Below are positions 1-5,995 of a DNA stretch of 22,712 bases, one piece after another (position 1 is the first letter of the stretch; every line of letters starts with the position of its first letter). The notes under the pieces are model-generated. The model was not told the origin of the DNA, did not search any database, and worked only from the letters and a program-made list of their open reading frames with translations. The stretch is from DASWHK01 sp036398215. GTDB lineage: Bacteria; Acidobacteriota; UBA890. The DNA lies in the NCBI GenBank assembly GCA_036398215.1, contig DASWHK010000012.1, forward strand, positions 1-22,712. The letters are read 5' to 3'. Made by a program: the position numbers and the translations under genes.

Positions 1-2
1 TA

Positions 3-86
3 TCGAAGCGTGTCGACTTGAAGCTCGTGGGCTGGCTGGAGTTCGGCTCGGGGGCGGTGGCGATGCGGTATGAGCCGAGAGGGTAG
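3..86 (+). CDS. Possible C-terminal tail of a gene entering from the left
   Basis: One forward frame is open from the window edge to a TAG at 84-86 and reads as a plausible protein tail (ending VAMRYEPRG). The other two forward frames stop early. A core-site-like GTTATGC follows 30 nt later, so this could be the end of the preceding cassette gene. The piece is too short to recognise and could be chance. Confidence 0.2.
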   Translation, partial: SKRVDLKLVGWLEFGSGAVAMRYEPRG

Positions 87-122
87 TGAGTCGCGTTTCG
101 CAGCTTATCCGCGGTGTTATGC
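87..122 (+). repeat. Possible attC right half (cassette boundary)
   Basis: The stretch ends in GTTATGC (116-122), the same heptamer that closes the clearer half-site at 2086-2092, and is preceded by a CCGCGG-rich arm. No convincing left arm pairs with it. It is called only because complete attC sites lie downstream in the same orientation. Confidence 0.3.
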
Positions 123-174
123 CGCCACGTGCGCATCCCGATGTCTATCCATCGTTGCCATCAGGCTCGAGTGA

Positions 175-180
175 TAATAT
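175..180 (+). promoter_or_regulatory. -10 box (TAATAT) six nt before a GTG start
   Basis: TAATAT lies in an AT-rich patch (GATAATATAG) with exactly 6 nt to the GTG at 187. This spacing would place the transcript start at or near the start codon, giving a leaderless mRNA. TTGCCA at 155-160 is too close for a normal -35, so the -35 is unclear. Confidence 0.45.
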
Positions 181-186
181 AGCGAC

Positions 187-414
187 GTGGCCAACCACCC
201 AAACAAGCACATCCGAGGGGCTGTGGAGTACGCCTTGAGTGCGGGCTGGACGTTGCGGGTGGCAGGAGCTCGATCGCACACGTGGGGGCTGCTCTTTTGT
301 CCGCGGCACGACCGGTCGGGGTGCAGGAGGGCAGTGTATTCTACGCCGTGCAGTCCCGAGGACCACGCACGGGACATTCGTAGAGCAGTCACTCGCTGCC
401 CGCACCAGAGATGA
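187..414 (+). CDS. HicA-like small basic protein, putative toxin
   Basis: A 75-residue basic protein starting at GTG 187. The pattern GW-x-L, then a basic stretch with S-H-x-W-G, a CP pair, a YSTP segment and a C-terminal IRRAV helix recalls the small double-stranded-RNA-binding-domain proteins of the HicA/YcfA type. It lacks the canonical GSH motif in its usual form, so membership is an inference. It is followed after 25 nt by a small acidic-type protein, an arrangement like a toxin-antitoxin pair, and the two share one integron-type cassette closed by the attC at 689-793. Codons for residues 7-43 lie in a 111-bp segment duplicated at 1726-1836. The gene could equally encode an RNA-binding protein with no toxicity. 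Confidence 0.6.
   Translation: MANHPNKHIRGAVEYALSAGWTLRVAGARSHTWGLLFCPRHDRSGCRRAVYSTPCSPEDHARDIRRAVTRCPHQR
204..314 (+). repeat. Copy 1 of a 111-bp direct repeat (second copy 1726-1836)
   Basis: The segment from CAAGCACATCC to CACGACCG recurs 1.5 kb downstream with only a few mismatches in 111 bp. Here it forms the 5' half of the intact HicA-like gene. The downstream copy is a truncated relic. Confidence 0.9.
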
Positions 415-439
415 GCGAGATCGAGCGAGAGAGGACAGC

Positions 440-694
440 ATGACCAAGTACGATTTCAGTTTGGTGATTGCGGATCAAGTGGAACTTACGGAGGATGTAG
501 CAAATACCCTGTTTTCCGCAGGATGTGACGATGCGACACCGGGTACCTGCGAGGGCGTCCTGACGCTGGACTTTCATCGCGAAGCGCCTTCTCTTGAGGA
601 CGCAATTCGGACGGCGATCGCAGACGTTCGCAGCGCGGGCCTGCAGGCGGCACGCGTGGAAATAGACGCCGCGGGCGTGGGGCCAGCGGCATAA
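440..694 (+). CDS. Small acidic partner protein, putative antitoxin
   Basis: An 84-residue protein beginning MTKYDFSLVIAD. Its segments ELTEDVANTLFSAGCDDATP and the C-terminal SLEDAIRTAIADVRSAGL resemble small conserved hypothetical proteins that I recall beside HicA-like genes; I cannot name a domain with certainty. The ATG at 440 has a GAGAGGA stretch just upstream and lies 25 nt after the HicA-like stop, so the two are probably co-transcribed. The TAA stop (692-694) is embedded in the outer core of the following attC (GCATAAC), typical of compact cassettes. A role as antitoxin rests on position, size and composition only. Confidence 0.6.
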   Translation: MTKYDFSLVIADQVELTEDVANTLFSAGCDDATPGTCEGVLTLDFHREAPSLEDAIRTAIADVRSAGLQAARVEIDAAGVGPAA

Positions 695-793
695 CACGCG
701 ACCCGCTGGGCGACGCGCTTCATCTCGCCCTTGCCTCCCATCATCGGTGTGATTTTCCGTTGCCGTTCGCGGCTGAGCGGCCCACCGTTAGCC
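689..793 (+). repeat. attC-like recombination site
   Basis: The outer core GCATAAC (689-695) and simple-site core GTTAGCC (787-793) bracket 105 bp whose arms pair imperfectly: ACCCGCTGGGCG near the left end against the complement of GCGGCTGAGCGGC near the right. The left core contains the stop codon of the preceding gene. The layout matches integron attC sites in the same orientation as the genes. Confidence 0.65.
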
Positions 794-916
794 AGCCGCG
801 GAATCCCACCACGGGAATCGGGCACGCGACACCGTCGACGGCTGGCAGTTGCTGGACGAAGGCGACGCAGTTCTTGGAGCGGGCTGAGGCCGGGCGCTGA
901 CGGAGAACAACAGGAG

Positions 917-1714
917 ATGGAACGGCGAGGCGCAAACGGCCACGGCCACGACGGCGTCCGGGAGCAGTACGACGAGACCGCGTCGATCTTCGAAGAGGGC
1001 ATGGCGCGGATGGCGTTGTACCACCGACACTGCCAGGATCCGGTGATCTTCCGGACGCTCGGGGAGATCCGGGGGAAGTCGCTGCTCGACCTGGCTTGCG
1101 GGAACGGCTTCTACACGCGGCGCTTCCGCAGAGACGGCGGCGCCGACCCTGTTATGGGCGTCGATCTGTCCCCGATGTTGATTCGGCAGGCGGAAGCCGC
1201 CGAGGTCCGCGAACCCCTGGGCATCGAATACCGCGTCGGGGACGTCACCACGCTCGAGCTGGAGCGCCGCTTCGACGTCGTCACGGCGATCCACCTGCTG
1301 CACTACCTGCAGAGTACGGAGGAAATCGAGGCAGCGCTTCGGCGGATCCACGCGCTGCTCCGGCCCAATTGCCGCTTCGTCACCATGATCGCCAACCCCG
1401 AGTTCGATCTGGCCAAACACGACCCGCAGGATTCCAAGCGCAAGTTCGGCTACTACTTCTCGGACGCACAGCCCGGCAACGGCGGCCTTCTGCAGTTTCA
1501 CCCAGGGGGCTTCGAGAAAGAGCGGGAATTGACGCTCGAGCTTCGGCGATGGGAGCGTGGCTTTCTCGATGACATTGCGCGCCGCGTCGGTTTCACGCCG
1601 GATTGGCACGATCCCTTCATTAGTGCGGAGGGTCTCGCGGAACACGGGGCCGACTTCTTCGCGAACTATGTCTCCAACCCGCAGAGCAAGCTGCTGGAGT
1701 TGACCAAGGTATGA
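917..1714 (+). CDS. Class I SAM-dependent methyltransferase
   Basis: A 265-residue methyltransferase. Motif I is LDLACGNGFYT (about residues 57-67), followed by the acidic-loop strand GVDLS and the post-motif FDVVTAIHLLHYL, the typical Rossmann order for small-molecule (methyltransf_11/25-like) enzymes. The open frame continues upstream through the attC, but no ATG, GTG or TTG lies in frame between the site's end (793) and ATG 917, which therefore is the start; CGGAG at 901-905 may serve as ribosome binding site. The substrate cannot be told. The gene occupies its own cassette position: an attC precedes it, but the expected attC after it is replaced by the truncated repeat and intron remnant at 1726-2092. 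Confidence 0.8.
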   Translation: MERRGANGHGHDGVREQYDETASIFEEGMARMALYHRHCQDPVIFRTLGEIRGKSLLDLACGNGFYTRRFRRDGGADPVMGVDLSPMLIRQAEAAEVREPLGIEYRVGDVTTLELERRFDVVTAIHLLHYLQSTEEIEAALRRIHALLRPNCRFVTMIANPEFDLAKHDPQDSKRKFGYYFSDAQPGNGGLLQFHPGGFEKERELTLELRRWERGFLDDIARRVGFTPDWHDPFISAEGLAEHGADFFANYVSNPQSKLLELTKV

Positions 1715-1725
1715 GCGATCGTTGG

Positions 1726-1957
1726 CAAGCACATCCGAGGGGCCGTGGAGTACGCGTTGAGTGCGGGCTGGACGTTGCGGGTGGCAGGAGCTCGATCGCA
1801 CACGTGGGGACTGCTCTTTTGTCCGCGGCACGACCGAGACATCCGCGAGTTCTGTCGGCGGGCTCGTGCAGCGCAAGCGGACTCAGGGCATCCGGTGGTG
1901 ACGCTCGGTGCGCGCGGTACGTCGGAACGATCGCCAGTGACCGTCGAGCCGTCGTAG
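1726..1957 (+). pseudogene. Truncated second copy of the HicA-like gene
   Basis: Positions 1726-1836 repeat 204-314 almost exactly, so the protein segment VEYALSAGWTLRVAGARSHT is repeated. After CACGACCG the copies part: the intact gene continues with some 50-60 bp encoding the CRRAVYSTP segment, while this copy jumps to a GACATCCGCGAG stretch resembling the later HARDIRR codons. That suggests an internal deletion. The frame then runs through unrelated sequence to a stop at 1955-1957. No GTG start in the equivalent place and no partner gene are present. It is best read as a relic left by cassette duplication and intron insertion. The stretch 1715-2110 holds no other gene. Confidence 0.7.
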
Positions 1958-1965
1958 AACCGCGA

Positions 1966-2040
1966 CGGCTAACTGTCGGAAAGCCGTATGAGGGAGAACC
2001 TCACGTACGGTTTGATGTGGCGGGGGGTGGAAACCAGGAC
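1966..2040 (+). mobile_element. 3' remnant of a group II intron (domain V and likely VI)
   Basis: Positions 1981-2013 fold as group II intron domain V: AAGCCGTA (1981-1988) pairs with TACGGTTT (2006-2013), a two-base CG bulge follows the upper arm (2004-2005), TGAGG pairs with CCTCA, and the loop is GAGAA. The catalytic AGC triad is present. The lead-in CGGCTAACTGTCGG and the following GC-rich hairpin fit the end of domain IV and domain VI. No reverse transcriptase frame remains, so this is the stranded 3' end of an intron. Bacterial class C introns are known to favour attC sites, and an attC right half follows immediately. Confidence 0.75.
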
Positions 2041-2092
2041 CTCGGTCCCAGGCCCGGGCGCTGCGCGCCGCCGCTGATGCTGAGCGTTATGC
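2041..2092 (+). repeat. attC right half flanking the intron remnant
   Basis: The sequence GCCGCTGATGCTGAGC followed by GTTATGC (2086-2092) has the form of the right arm of an attC site. The matching left arm is absent; the intron 3' end sits where it should be. Confidence 0.5.
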
Positions 2093-2110
2093 ACACAGAG
2101 GTGAACGTAG

Positions 2111-2536
2111 ATGAGTGATCGCCGAATTGATGGCTTCTTCTATGGGCTATTCATGGACCACGAGATCCTTCGCCAGACCGGCGTGGAACCAATCAACCCG
2201 CGGCGCGCCTATGTCGAGGATTTTGCGTTACGTATCGGCCAGCGTGCCACGCTGATTCCGTCCCCCGGAGCTCGCGCCTACGGTATGCTCTTTGCTCTCA
2301 CGCGCTCAGAGCTCGACCGGCTCTACGCCGCTCCAGGGCTTGAACAGTATCGGCCGGAAGCGATACTCGCCCAGCCTCTGGAGGGAACGCCCGCGCCGGC
2401 CTTGTGCTACAACCTGCGTGAAGCACCGCAGCCTCATGAACGAAACTCTGAATATGCGGCGCGGCTTCAGCGTGTTCTCACCATTCTCGACTTCCCGGCA
2501 GAGTACGTTGCGTCCGTTGATCAGTGTGGTGGATAA
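2111..2536 (+). CDS. Gamma-glutamylcyclotransferase-like (AIG2-like) protein
   Basis: A 141-residue protein with the GGCT/AIG2 layout: an N-terminal strand with FFYGLFMDHEIL in place of the usual YGxL binding loop, a central AYGMLFALT strand, and the LDRLYAAPGLEQYR segment with acidic residues near the expected active site. Family members act on gamma-glutamyl peptides or related small amides; the substrate here is unknown. ATG 2111 has GAGGTG at about 2098-2103 for ribosome binding. The gene starts 18 nt after the half-site core (2086-2092), and its TAA stop is part of the outer core GGATAAC of the next attC, so it is a textbook single-gene cassette. Confidence 0.65.
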   Translation: MSDRRIDGFFYGLFMDHEILRQTGVEPINPRRAYVEDFALRIGQRATLIPSPGARAYGMLFALTRSELDRLYAAPGLEQYRPEAILAQPLEGTPAPALCYNLREAPQPHERNSEYAARLQRVLTILDFPAEYVASVDQCGG

Positions 2537-2627
2537 CCACCGCATGCAGGCGACGGCGGGCGGGTCGGGAGCGGTGGGGGCGGCACGTCGGGGGTGCCCC
2601 CGCCGCGCCTGATGCGGACCGTTAGCC
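2531..2627 (+). repeat. attC recombination site, complete
   Basis: The outer core GGATAAC (2531-2537) and GTTAGCC (2621-2627) bracket 97 bp. The left arm ACCGCATGCAGGCG pairs with the right arm CGCCTGATGCGG apart from short spacers and an unpaired base, as in attC. The centre is a long GC-rich hairpin. Confidence 0.8.
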
Positions 2628-2642
2628 ATCAGAAGGGGCCAC

Positions 2643-2672
2643 TTGTCGAGGTCGCCTCACGAAGGGTAGGAT
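2643..2672 (+). promoter_or_regulatory. Promoter with -10 TAGGAT six nt before the ATG
   Basis: TTGTCG (2643-2648) and TAGGAT (2667-2672) are separated by 18 bp. Only GGCCCC lies between the -10 and ATG 2679, so transcription would begin at or next to the start codon and the mRNA would be leaderless. There is no Shine-Dalgarno sequence. Confidence 0.5.
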
Positions 2673-2678
2673 GGCCCC

Positions 2679-2900
2679 ATGGGCAGCTCGGCAATTGAAA
2701 TCGAGAAGTTGTCGCCAGAGGACCGTCTGCAGCTGATCGAGGAGCTGTGGGAAAGCCTCCGCAGACAGCCGGAGACTGTCCCGCTGACTGAGGCGCAGCG
2801 GAAGGAACTTGACCGCCGCCTTGATGAGCTCGACCGTGGGGAGGCTGAAACGATCCCGTGGGACGAGGTCAAGCAGCGGCTCCGTGGCGGATCCGGTTGA
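2679..2900 (+). CDS. Addiction-module antitoxin (TIGR02574-type component)
   Basis: A 73-residue, strongly acidic helical protein with the family landmarks IEKLSPEDRLQLIEELWES near the N-terminus, PLTEAQRKELDRRLDE in the middle, and the closing WDEVKQRL. Proteins of this type are encoded just upstream of RelE/ParE-family toxins and neutralise them. The ParE-like frame follows with a 17-nt overlap. ATG 2679 sits six nt after a TAGGAT box. The toxin partner is frameshifted, so the antitoxin may be an orphan. The pair forms one cassette after the attC at 2531-2627. Confidence 0.85.
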   Translation: MGSSAIEIEKLSPEDRLQLIEELWESLRRQPETVPLTEAQRKELDRRLDELDRGEAETIPWDEVKQRLRGGSG

Positions 2901-3196
2901 GGTAGGCCGGGTTTCGGCCAGCCGCACTACTTGACATACAGGCTGCGTATCTGTGGTACGAGGAGCAGCAACCCGGACTGGGAGAGGAGCTCCTGGCGGC
3001 GATTGACGTGGCCATCGAGTCGGTGCTCGCCTTTCCGGAAGCCTACACGATCGTCCATCGCGATGCACGACGGATACTCTTGGAGCGATTTCCGTACGGA
3101 CTGTACTATCGGATCGCCGGTCAGCAAGTGATCTTCGTAGCGTGCATGCATGGGGCCCGGGATCCGAAGAAGTGGCGTTCACGGCTTAAGGGCTAA
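2884..3196 (+). pseudogene. Frameshifted ParE/RelE-family toxin
   Basis: GTG 2884 opens a frame (VADPVEVGR) that is the normal overlap start for ParE after this antitoxin, but it meets TGA at 2932-2934. The body of the toxin lies in the next frame from 2906: FRPAALLDIQAAYLWYEEQQ, then the LAAIDVAIESVLAFPEAY helix and the C-terminal RRFPYGLYYRI-like core (LERFPYGLYYRI) ending in DPKKWRSRLKG. No ATG, GTG or TTG precedes the ALLDIQ part in that frame. A one-base gain or two-base loss between about 2906 and 2931 would join them. It is either a genuine inactivated toxin or a sequencing error. Its TAA stop is inside GGCTAAC, the outer core of an attC. Confidence 0.75.
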
Positions 3197-3206
3197 CACC
3201 GCGCTG
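3191..3206 (+). repeat. attC left half
   Basis: GGCTAAC (3191-3197) overlaps the ParE stop codon and is followed by ACCGCGCTGG, as the left arm of attC would be. No matching right arm follows in the next 100 bp; intron-like sequence begins instead. Confidence 0.45.
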
Positions 3207-3330
3207 GTGCCGTGAAAGGTCCTGATGACTAACCGGTGGAAGTCCGGTCGTGGTAATGGCCAGAGAGCCACGTAGCAGGCCGCCACTGCTTCCGGGTGAC
3301 AGGGGGTGGTGATTAGCGCGGGTGTGAATC
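3205..3330 (+). mobile_element. Possible 5' fragment of a group II intron
   Basis: After the attC left half come short hairpins resembling the 5' domain I of bacterial group II introns: ACCGG-TGGAAGT-CCGGT (3225-3242), then CGTGG...CCACG with TAATGGCCAGAGAG inside, then GTAGCAGGC. I base this on remembered similarity to class C introns, not on an alignment. There is no intron-encoded protein. The rest of 3331-3830 shows no gene; it holds the inverted repeat at 3636-3732 and a small palindrome at 3815-3829. Confidence 0.4.
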
Positions 3331-3635
3331 TGCTTGCCGCGCATCCGCGCCTCACGCGCGACGGGATCAGGGCAGCGCTCGCGCACGCGGCCGCCGGGTC
3401 CGGACGCTCTGACCTCGGACCGGGGGTGGTCGGTCCGCCAGCCGAGCGTTCAGCGTGTCGCCGGGGTGGCGGCGTTGGCGATGTCAATCGGGGCTCGGCC
3501 CGTCCACGGCTGGCGGACCGGGCACCCATCGGGCCGCCGGCAAGGTGACCCAATCGGCACGGAGTGACGCCGCCGCGTGGTTGGCGCGTTCGTCCGCCGG
3601 TCGGAACTTGCAGAGACGGTGCAGAGGGTGGAGGA

Positions 3636-3732
3636 GGCGCTATGGGTCCCCGCGAGAGGCGCTCGCGTGTCTCCGGGCCCCTCGGCCGGCGTAACGAATG
3701 ACGCGCTGCCTTCCGCGGGGACCCATAGCGCC
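3636..3732. repeat. Perfect 19-bp inverted repeat with 59-bp spacer
   Basis: Arms GGCGCTATGGGTCCCCGCG (3636-3654) and its exact reverse complement (3714-3732) flank 59 bp. The arms could form a long hairpin or be terminal inverted repeats of a tiny element. No gene lies within. Confidence 0.9.
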
Positions 3733-3814
3733 GACGATGCCCGGTTAGCTCTCGGCGTCGTCCAGTGCTTCTTGTCCGCTCGGACGCTCCGGGAGAACTC
3801 CGGGGCCTGTCAGT

Positions 3815-3829
3815 GTCCTGACTCAGGAC
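3815..3829. promoter_or_regulatory. 15-bp palindrome after the SCO-like gene
   Basis: GTCCTGA-C-TCAGGAC is a perfect 7-bp inverted repeat with a one-base centre, one base beyond the stop codon of the minus-strand gene at 3831. The centre is too tight for a normal terminator loop and no T-tract follows; a protein-binding site is possible. Confidence 0.35.
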
Positions 3830-3830
3830 G

Positions 3831-4556
3831 CTAGCGGGCCGCGGCGCTGACGGCGGCTAGCAGGTCGGCGGTCGACCAGCCGTCGAGGCCGGGGAACTGG
3901 TCGGCGAGGCGGCCGTCGGGGTCGATCACCAGGGTGTTGAGCGTGTGGCCGACGGAGCCGTCGGCGCGCCGCCACATGACCACGCCGAAGCCGCCGGCGA
4001 AGCGGGCCACGGCTTCCGGGTCGCCGCGCAGGAAGAGCCAGCTTCCGCCGGTGGCGCCGATGCTGGTGGCGTGGGCGCGGAGCACTTCGGCGGTGTCGAA
4101 CACGGGATCGACGCTCACGGCGAGCAGCCTGACGGCGGCGAGCAGCTCGGGGTGCATCGTGGCGTGCAGCTCGACGAGGCGTTGCAGGATCTCCGGGCAA
4201 AGCCCGGGATTGGGGCTGCGGCTCTCGAAGAACGTCACCACCAGGGCCGTGCCGCGATGGGTGGCGAGCCGGAAGGGGCGGCCGTCGGCGTCCTCGAGCT
4301 CGACCTCGGGGACGGCCGAGCCGATCGCCACGGGCGCCAGGTCGGGGTAGAAGGTGAACAGCGCCTCCGATTCGTCCTCGCCGCGCGGTGTCGACTGCTC
4401 GCCAGGCGGCTCGTCGAGCTGGCGGCCGCCGATCGGCGCGCAGGCGAGAGGCAGGGCGGCGACCGCGGCGATCAGCGCGGCGGGGAGCCGGCGAGGCAGG
4501 GCGGCGACCGCGACGATCAGCGCGGCCCGATGCCGGCGGCTCGACGGCGTGCTCAA
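3831..4556 (-). CDS. SCO-like thioredoxin-fold lipoprotein missing the first cysteine
   Basis: A 241-residue exported protein. A long hydrophobic N-terminus ends in LPLAC (C39), an imperfect lipobox, then a thioredoxin-like domain of the SCO1/SenC type: GSAVPEVELEDADGRPF, a LVVTFFESR strand, the redox/copper loop, LLAVSVDPVFDT, and VGHTLNTLVIDPDGRL with the conserved histidine. In this family the loop normally has two cysteines (CxxxC, or CPxPxxCP). Here it reads SPNPGLCP, so the first cysteine is serine and two-cysteine copper binding or disulfide exchange is unlikely. The TTG start at 4556 overlaps the upstream gene's TGA, implying translational coupling with the peptidase. Assignment to SCO rather than to a redoxin in general is moderately sure. 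Confidence 0.7.
   Translation of the reverse strand: MSTPSSRRHRAALIVAVAALPRRLPAALIAAVAALPLACAPIGGRQLDEPPGEQSTPRGEDESEALFTFYPDLAPVAIGSAVPEVELEDADGRPFRLATHRGTALVVTFFESRSPNPGLCPEILQRLVELHATMHPELLAAVRLLAVSVDPVFDTAEVLRAHATSIGATGGSWLFLRGDPEAVARFAGGFGVVMWRRADGSVGHTLNTLVIDPDGRLADQFPGLDGWSTADLLAAVSAAAR
4449..4526 (-). repeat. 45-bp tandem duplication within the signal peptide
   Basis: A 33-bp sequence at 4449-4481 recurs at 4494-4526 with one mismatch, a 45-bp period. It encodes RAALIVAVAALP and PAALIAAVAALP in the leader of the SCO-like lipoprotein, doubling its hydrophobic segment. Confidence 0.85.
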
Positions 4557-5995
4557 CGTCGTCCCAGCGCCAGCTCGGGGAGCGTGATGGCGGCGGCGCC
4601 GTCGACGATTCGCCGCACGGTCAGCGGATTGACCATCGCGCTCAGGACGCGGCTGACCGCCTCGGGCTCCAGCGGGTGCTCGCCGTCGTACTCGGTTTGC
4701 AGGCGGCTCCACAGGACCCCGTTGAAGGTGCCCGGCTTGCCGGCCTCCTCCCACTCCAGCGAGAGGATCCGGAAGACCAGCTCGCCGCGCAGGTACAGCA
4801 GCTCGCGCAGCTCTTCGCCCGACTCGCTGGCGTTCTGCAGCGAGCCGGCGCGAGCGCCGCCCATCTGGCGGTAGCGCTCGTAGGCATCCCGCAGGCTGCG
4901 CTCGGCGCCCCCGGCGCTCAAGATCCCCGCCGCCACCGCCGAGCTGCGGCCGACGTGCTCGGCCCAGCCCTCGGACAGCCATGACAGCGGCCGGGTGATC
5001 GGCAGCCCCCACGGTACATAGAGATGGAAGAGCTCGTGGCCGAGGAAGACGGCGATCATCTCGCCGAGCCGGCCGCTGTCATGGGGGGCGGCGCGCGCCA
5101 GGCCGCCGTACAGCAACAGGGTGCGGTCCCACGCCATGCCGGCGGTTCGCGCGCCGTCGGGCGGCCGGACGGCGGCGGGAAACGGGGTGAAGATCATCAG
5201 CACGGGGCCGCCCGGCGGGCGGCCGAGCTGGCGGGCCTGGACGCGCGCCAGTTGCTGCGAGTAGCCGATGATGCGATCGCGGGCCAGGTGCCAATCGCTG
5301 TGGACGGCGGCCCGCAGCCCGAGGTCTCGATCGATGTCGAACAGCCGATAGGGGCCGATCGCGAAGGCGCTGCGGGCGGGATGCTCGTCGAGCTCGAACT
5401 CGTTGAGGACGCGCTCGGGCGCCGCCGAGACGACCGTCCATCCCGGCGGCAGGCCGGCGAGGTCGAACCGCACCCGGGCGGACTCGACGTCGTCGAGGGG
5501 GCGATCCGCCGGCGGCGCGTCGACCGGCGCCGCGAAGTCGTAGAAGCGCGCCCAGATGTCGACGCCGACGAGCATCAGGTGGTCAGGCGATGCATTGCTG
5601 GCGCGGTGATAATAGGCGGCCGGCGGCGAGCCGATCTCTGCCTCGTAGCCGAGGACCCAGGGCCCGCCGCCGTCGCCGATATCGACCCGATAGGCGTCCT
5701 CGCCGACCTTGCGGATCGGCAGCGCGGCGCCGCCAGCGGCCCGGGCGCTGACGTTGACGATGGCGCGGGAGACCGACTCGGCGCCCAACGGACTGACTCC
5801 GAAGCCCACCCAGGCCGCCGGCCGCGGCCCGTCGATGACGGTCACCTCGACGCGAAGGCGGCCGCCGCCGTCGATGAAAGCAACCTCGTAGTCGAGCCGC
5901 GACGGCCCCTGCCGCGGCGGCAGCAGGTCGCAGGCGGAGGCGGCGGCCAGCAGCATCAGGGCCAGCCCGACGGCATGGGCGGTTTGACTCCGCAC
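4553..5995 (-). CDS. Gluzincin (M61-like) metallopeptidase lipoprotein
   Basis: About 480 residues. The start is taken as GTG 5995, giving MRSQTAHAVGLALMLLAAAS followed by AC, a compact lipoprotein signal with the acylated cysteine near residue 22. ATG 6103 in the same frame would add 36 arginine-rich residues and overlap the transketolase start, so it is less likely. An all-beta N-terminal domain is followed by the zinc motif HELFHLY and, about 20 residues on, WLSEGWAEH, giving HExxH plus the downstream glutamate of gluzincins, as in M61 glycyl-aminopeptidase relatives. The product is presumably an outer-membrane or periplasmic peptidase; its substrate is unknown. It is the first gene of a two-lipoprotein unit, divergent from transketolase across about 100 bp. 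Confidence 0.7.
   Translation of the reverse strand: MRSQTAHAVGLALMLLAAASACDLLPPRQGPSRLDYEVAFIDGGGRLRVEVTVIDGPRPAAWVGFGVSPLGAESVSRAIVNVSARAAGGAALPIRKVGEDAYRVDIGDGGGPWVLGYEAEIGSPPAAYYHRASNASPDHLMLVGVDIWARFYDFAAPVDAPPADRPLDDVESARVRFDLAGLPPGWTVVSAAPERVLNEFELDEHPARSAFAIGPYRLFDIDRDLGLRAAVHSDWHLARDRIIGYSQQLARVQARQLGRPPGGPVLMIFTPFPAAVRPPDGARTAGMAWDRTLLLYGGLARAAPHDSGRLGEMIAVFLGHELFHLYVPWGLPITRPLSWLSEGWAEHVGRSSAVAAGILSAGGAERSLRDAYERYRQMGGARAGSLQNASESGEELRELLYLRGELVFRILSLEWEEAGKPGTFNGVLWSRLQTEYDGEHPLEPEAVSRVLSAMVNPLTVRRIVDGAAAITLPELALGRR

Noticed and set aside
731..916. Upstream extension of the methyltransferase frame
   Set aside because: It would translate the attC site and has no valid start between 793 and 917; the residues are arginine-rich and not protein-like.
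3306..3834. Several short frames in the 3197-3830 gap
   Set aside because: No start with a ribosome site, no recognisable domain, Arg/Gly/Pro-rich chance frames.
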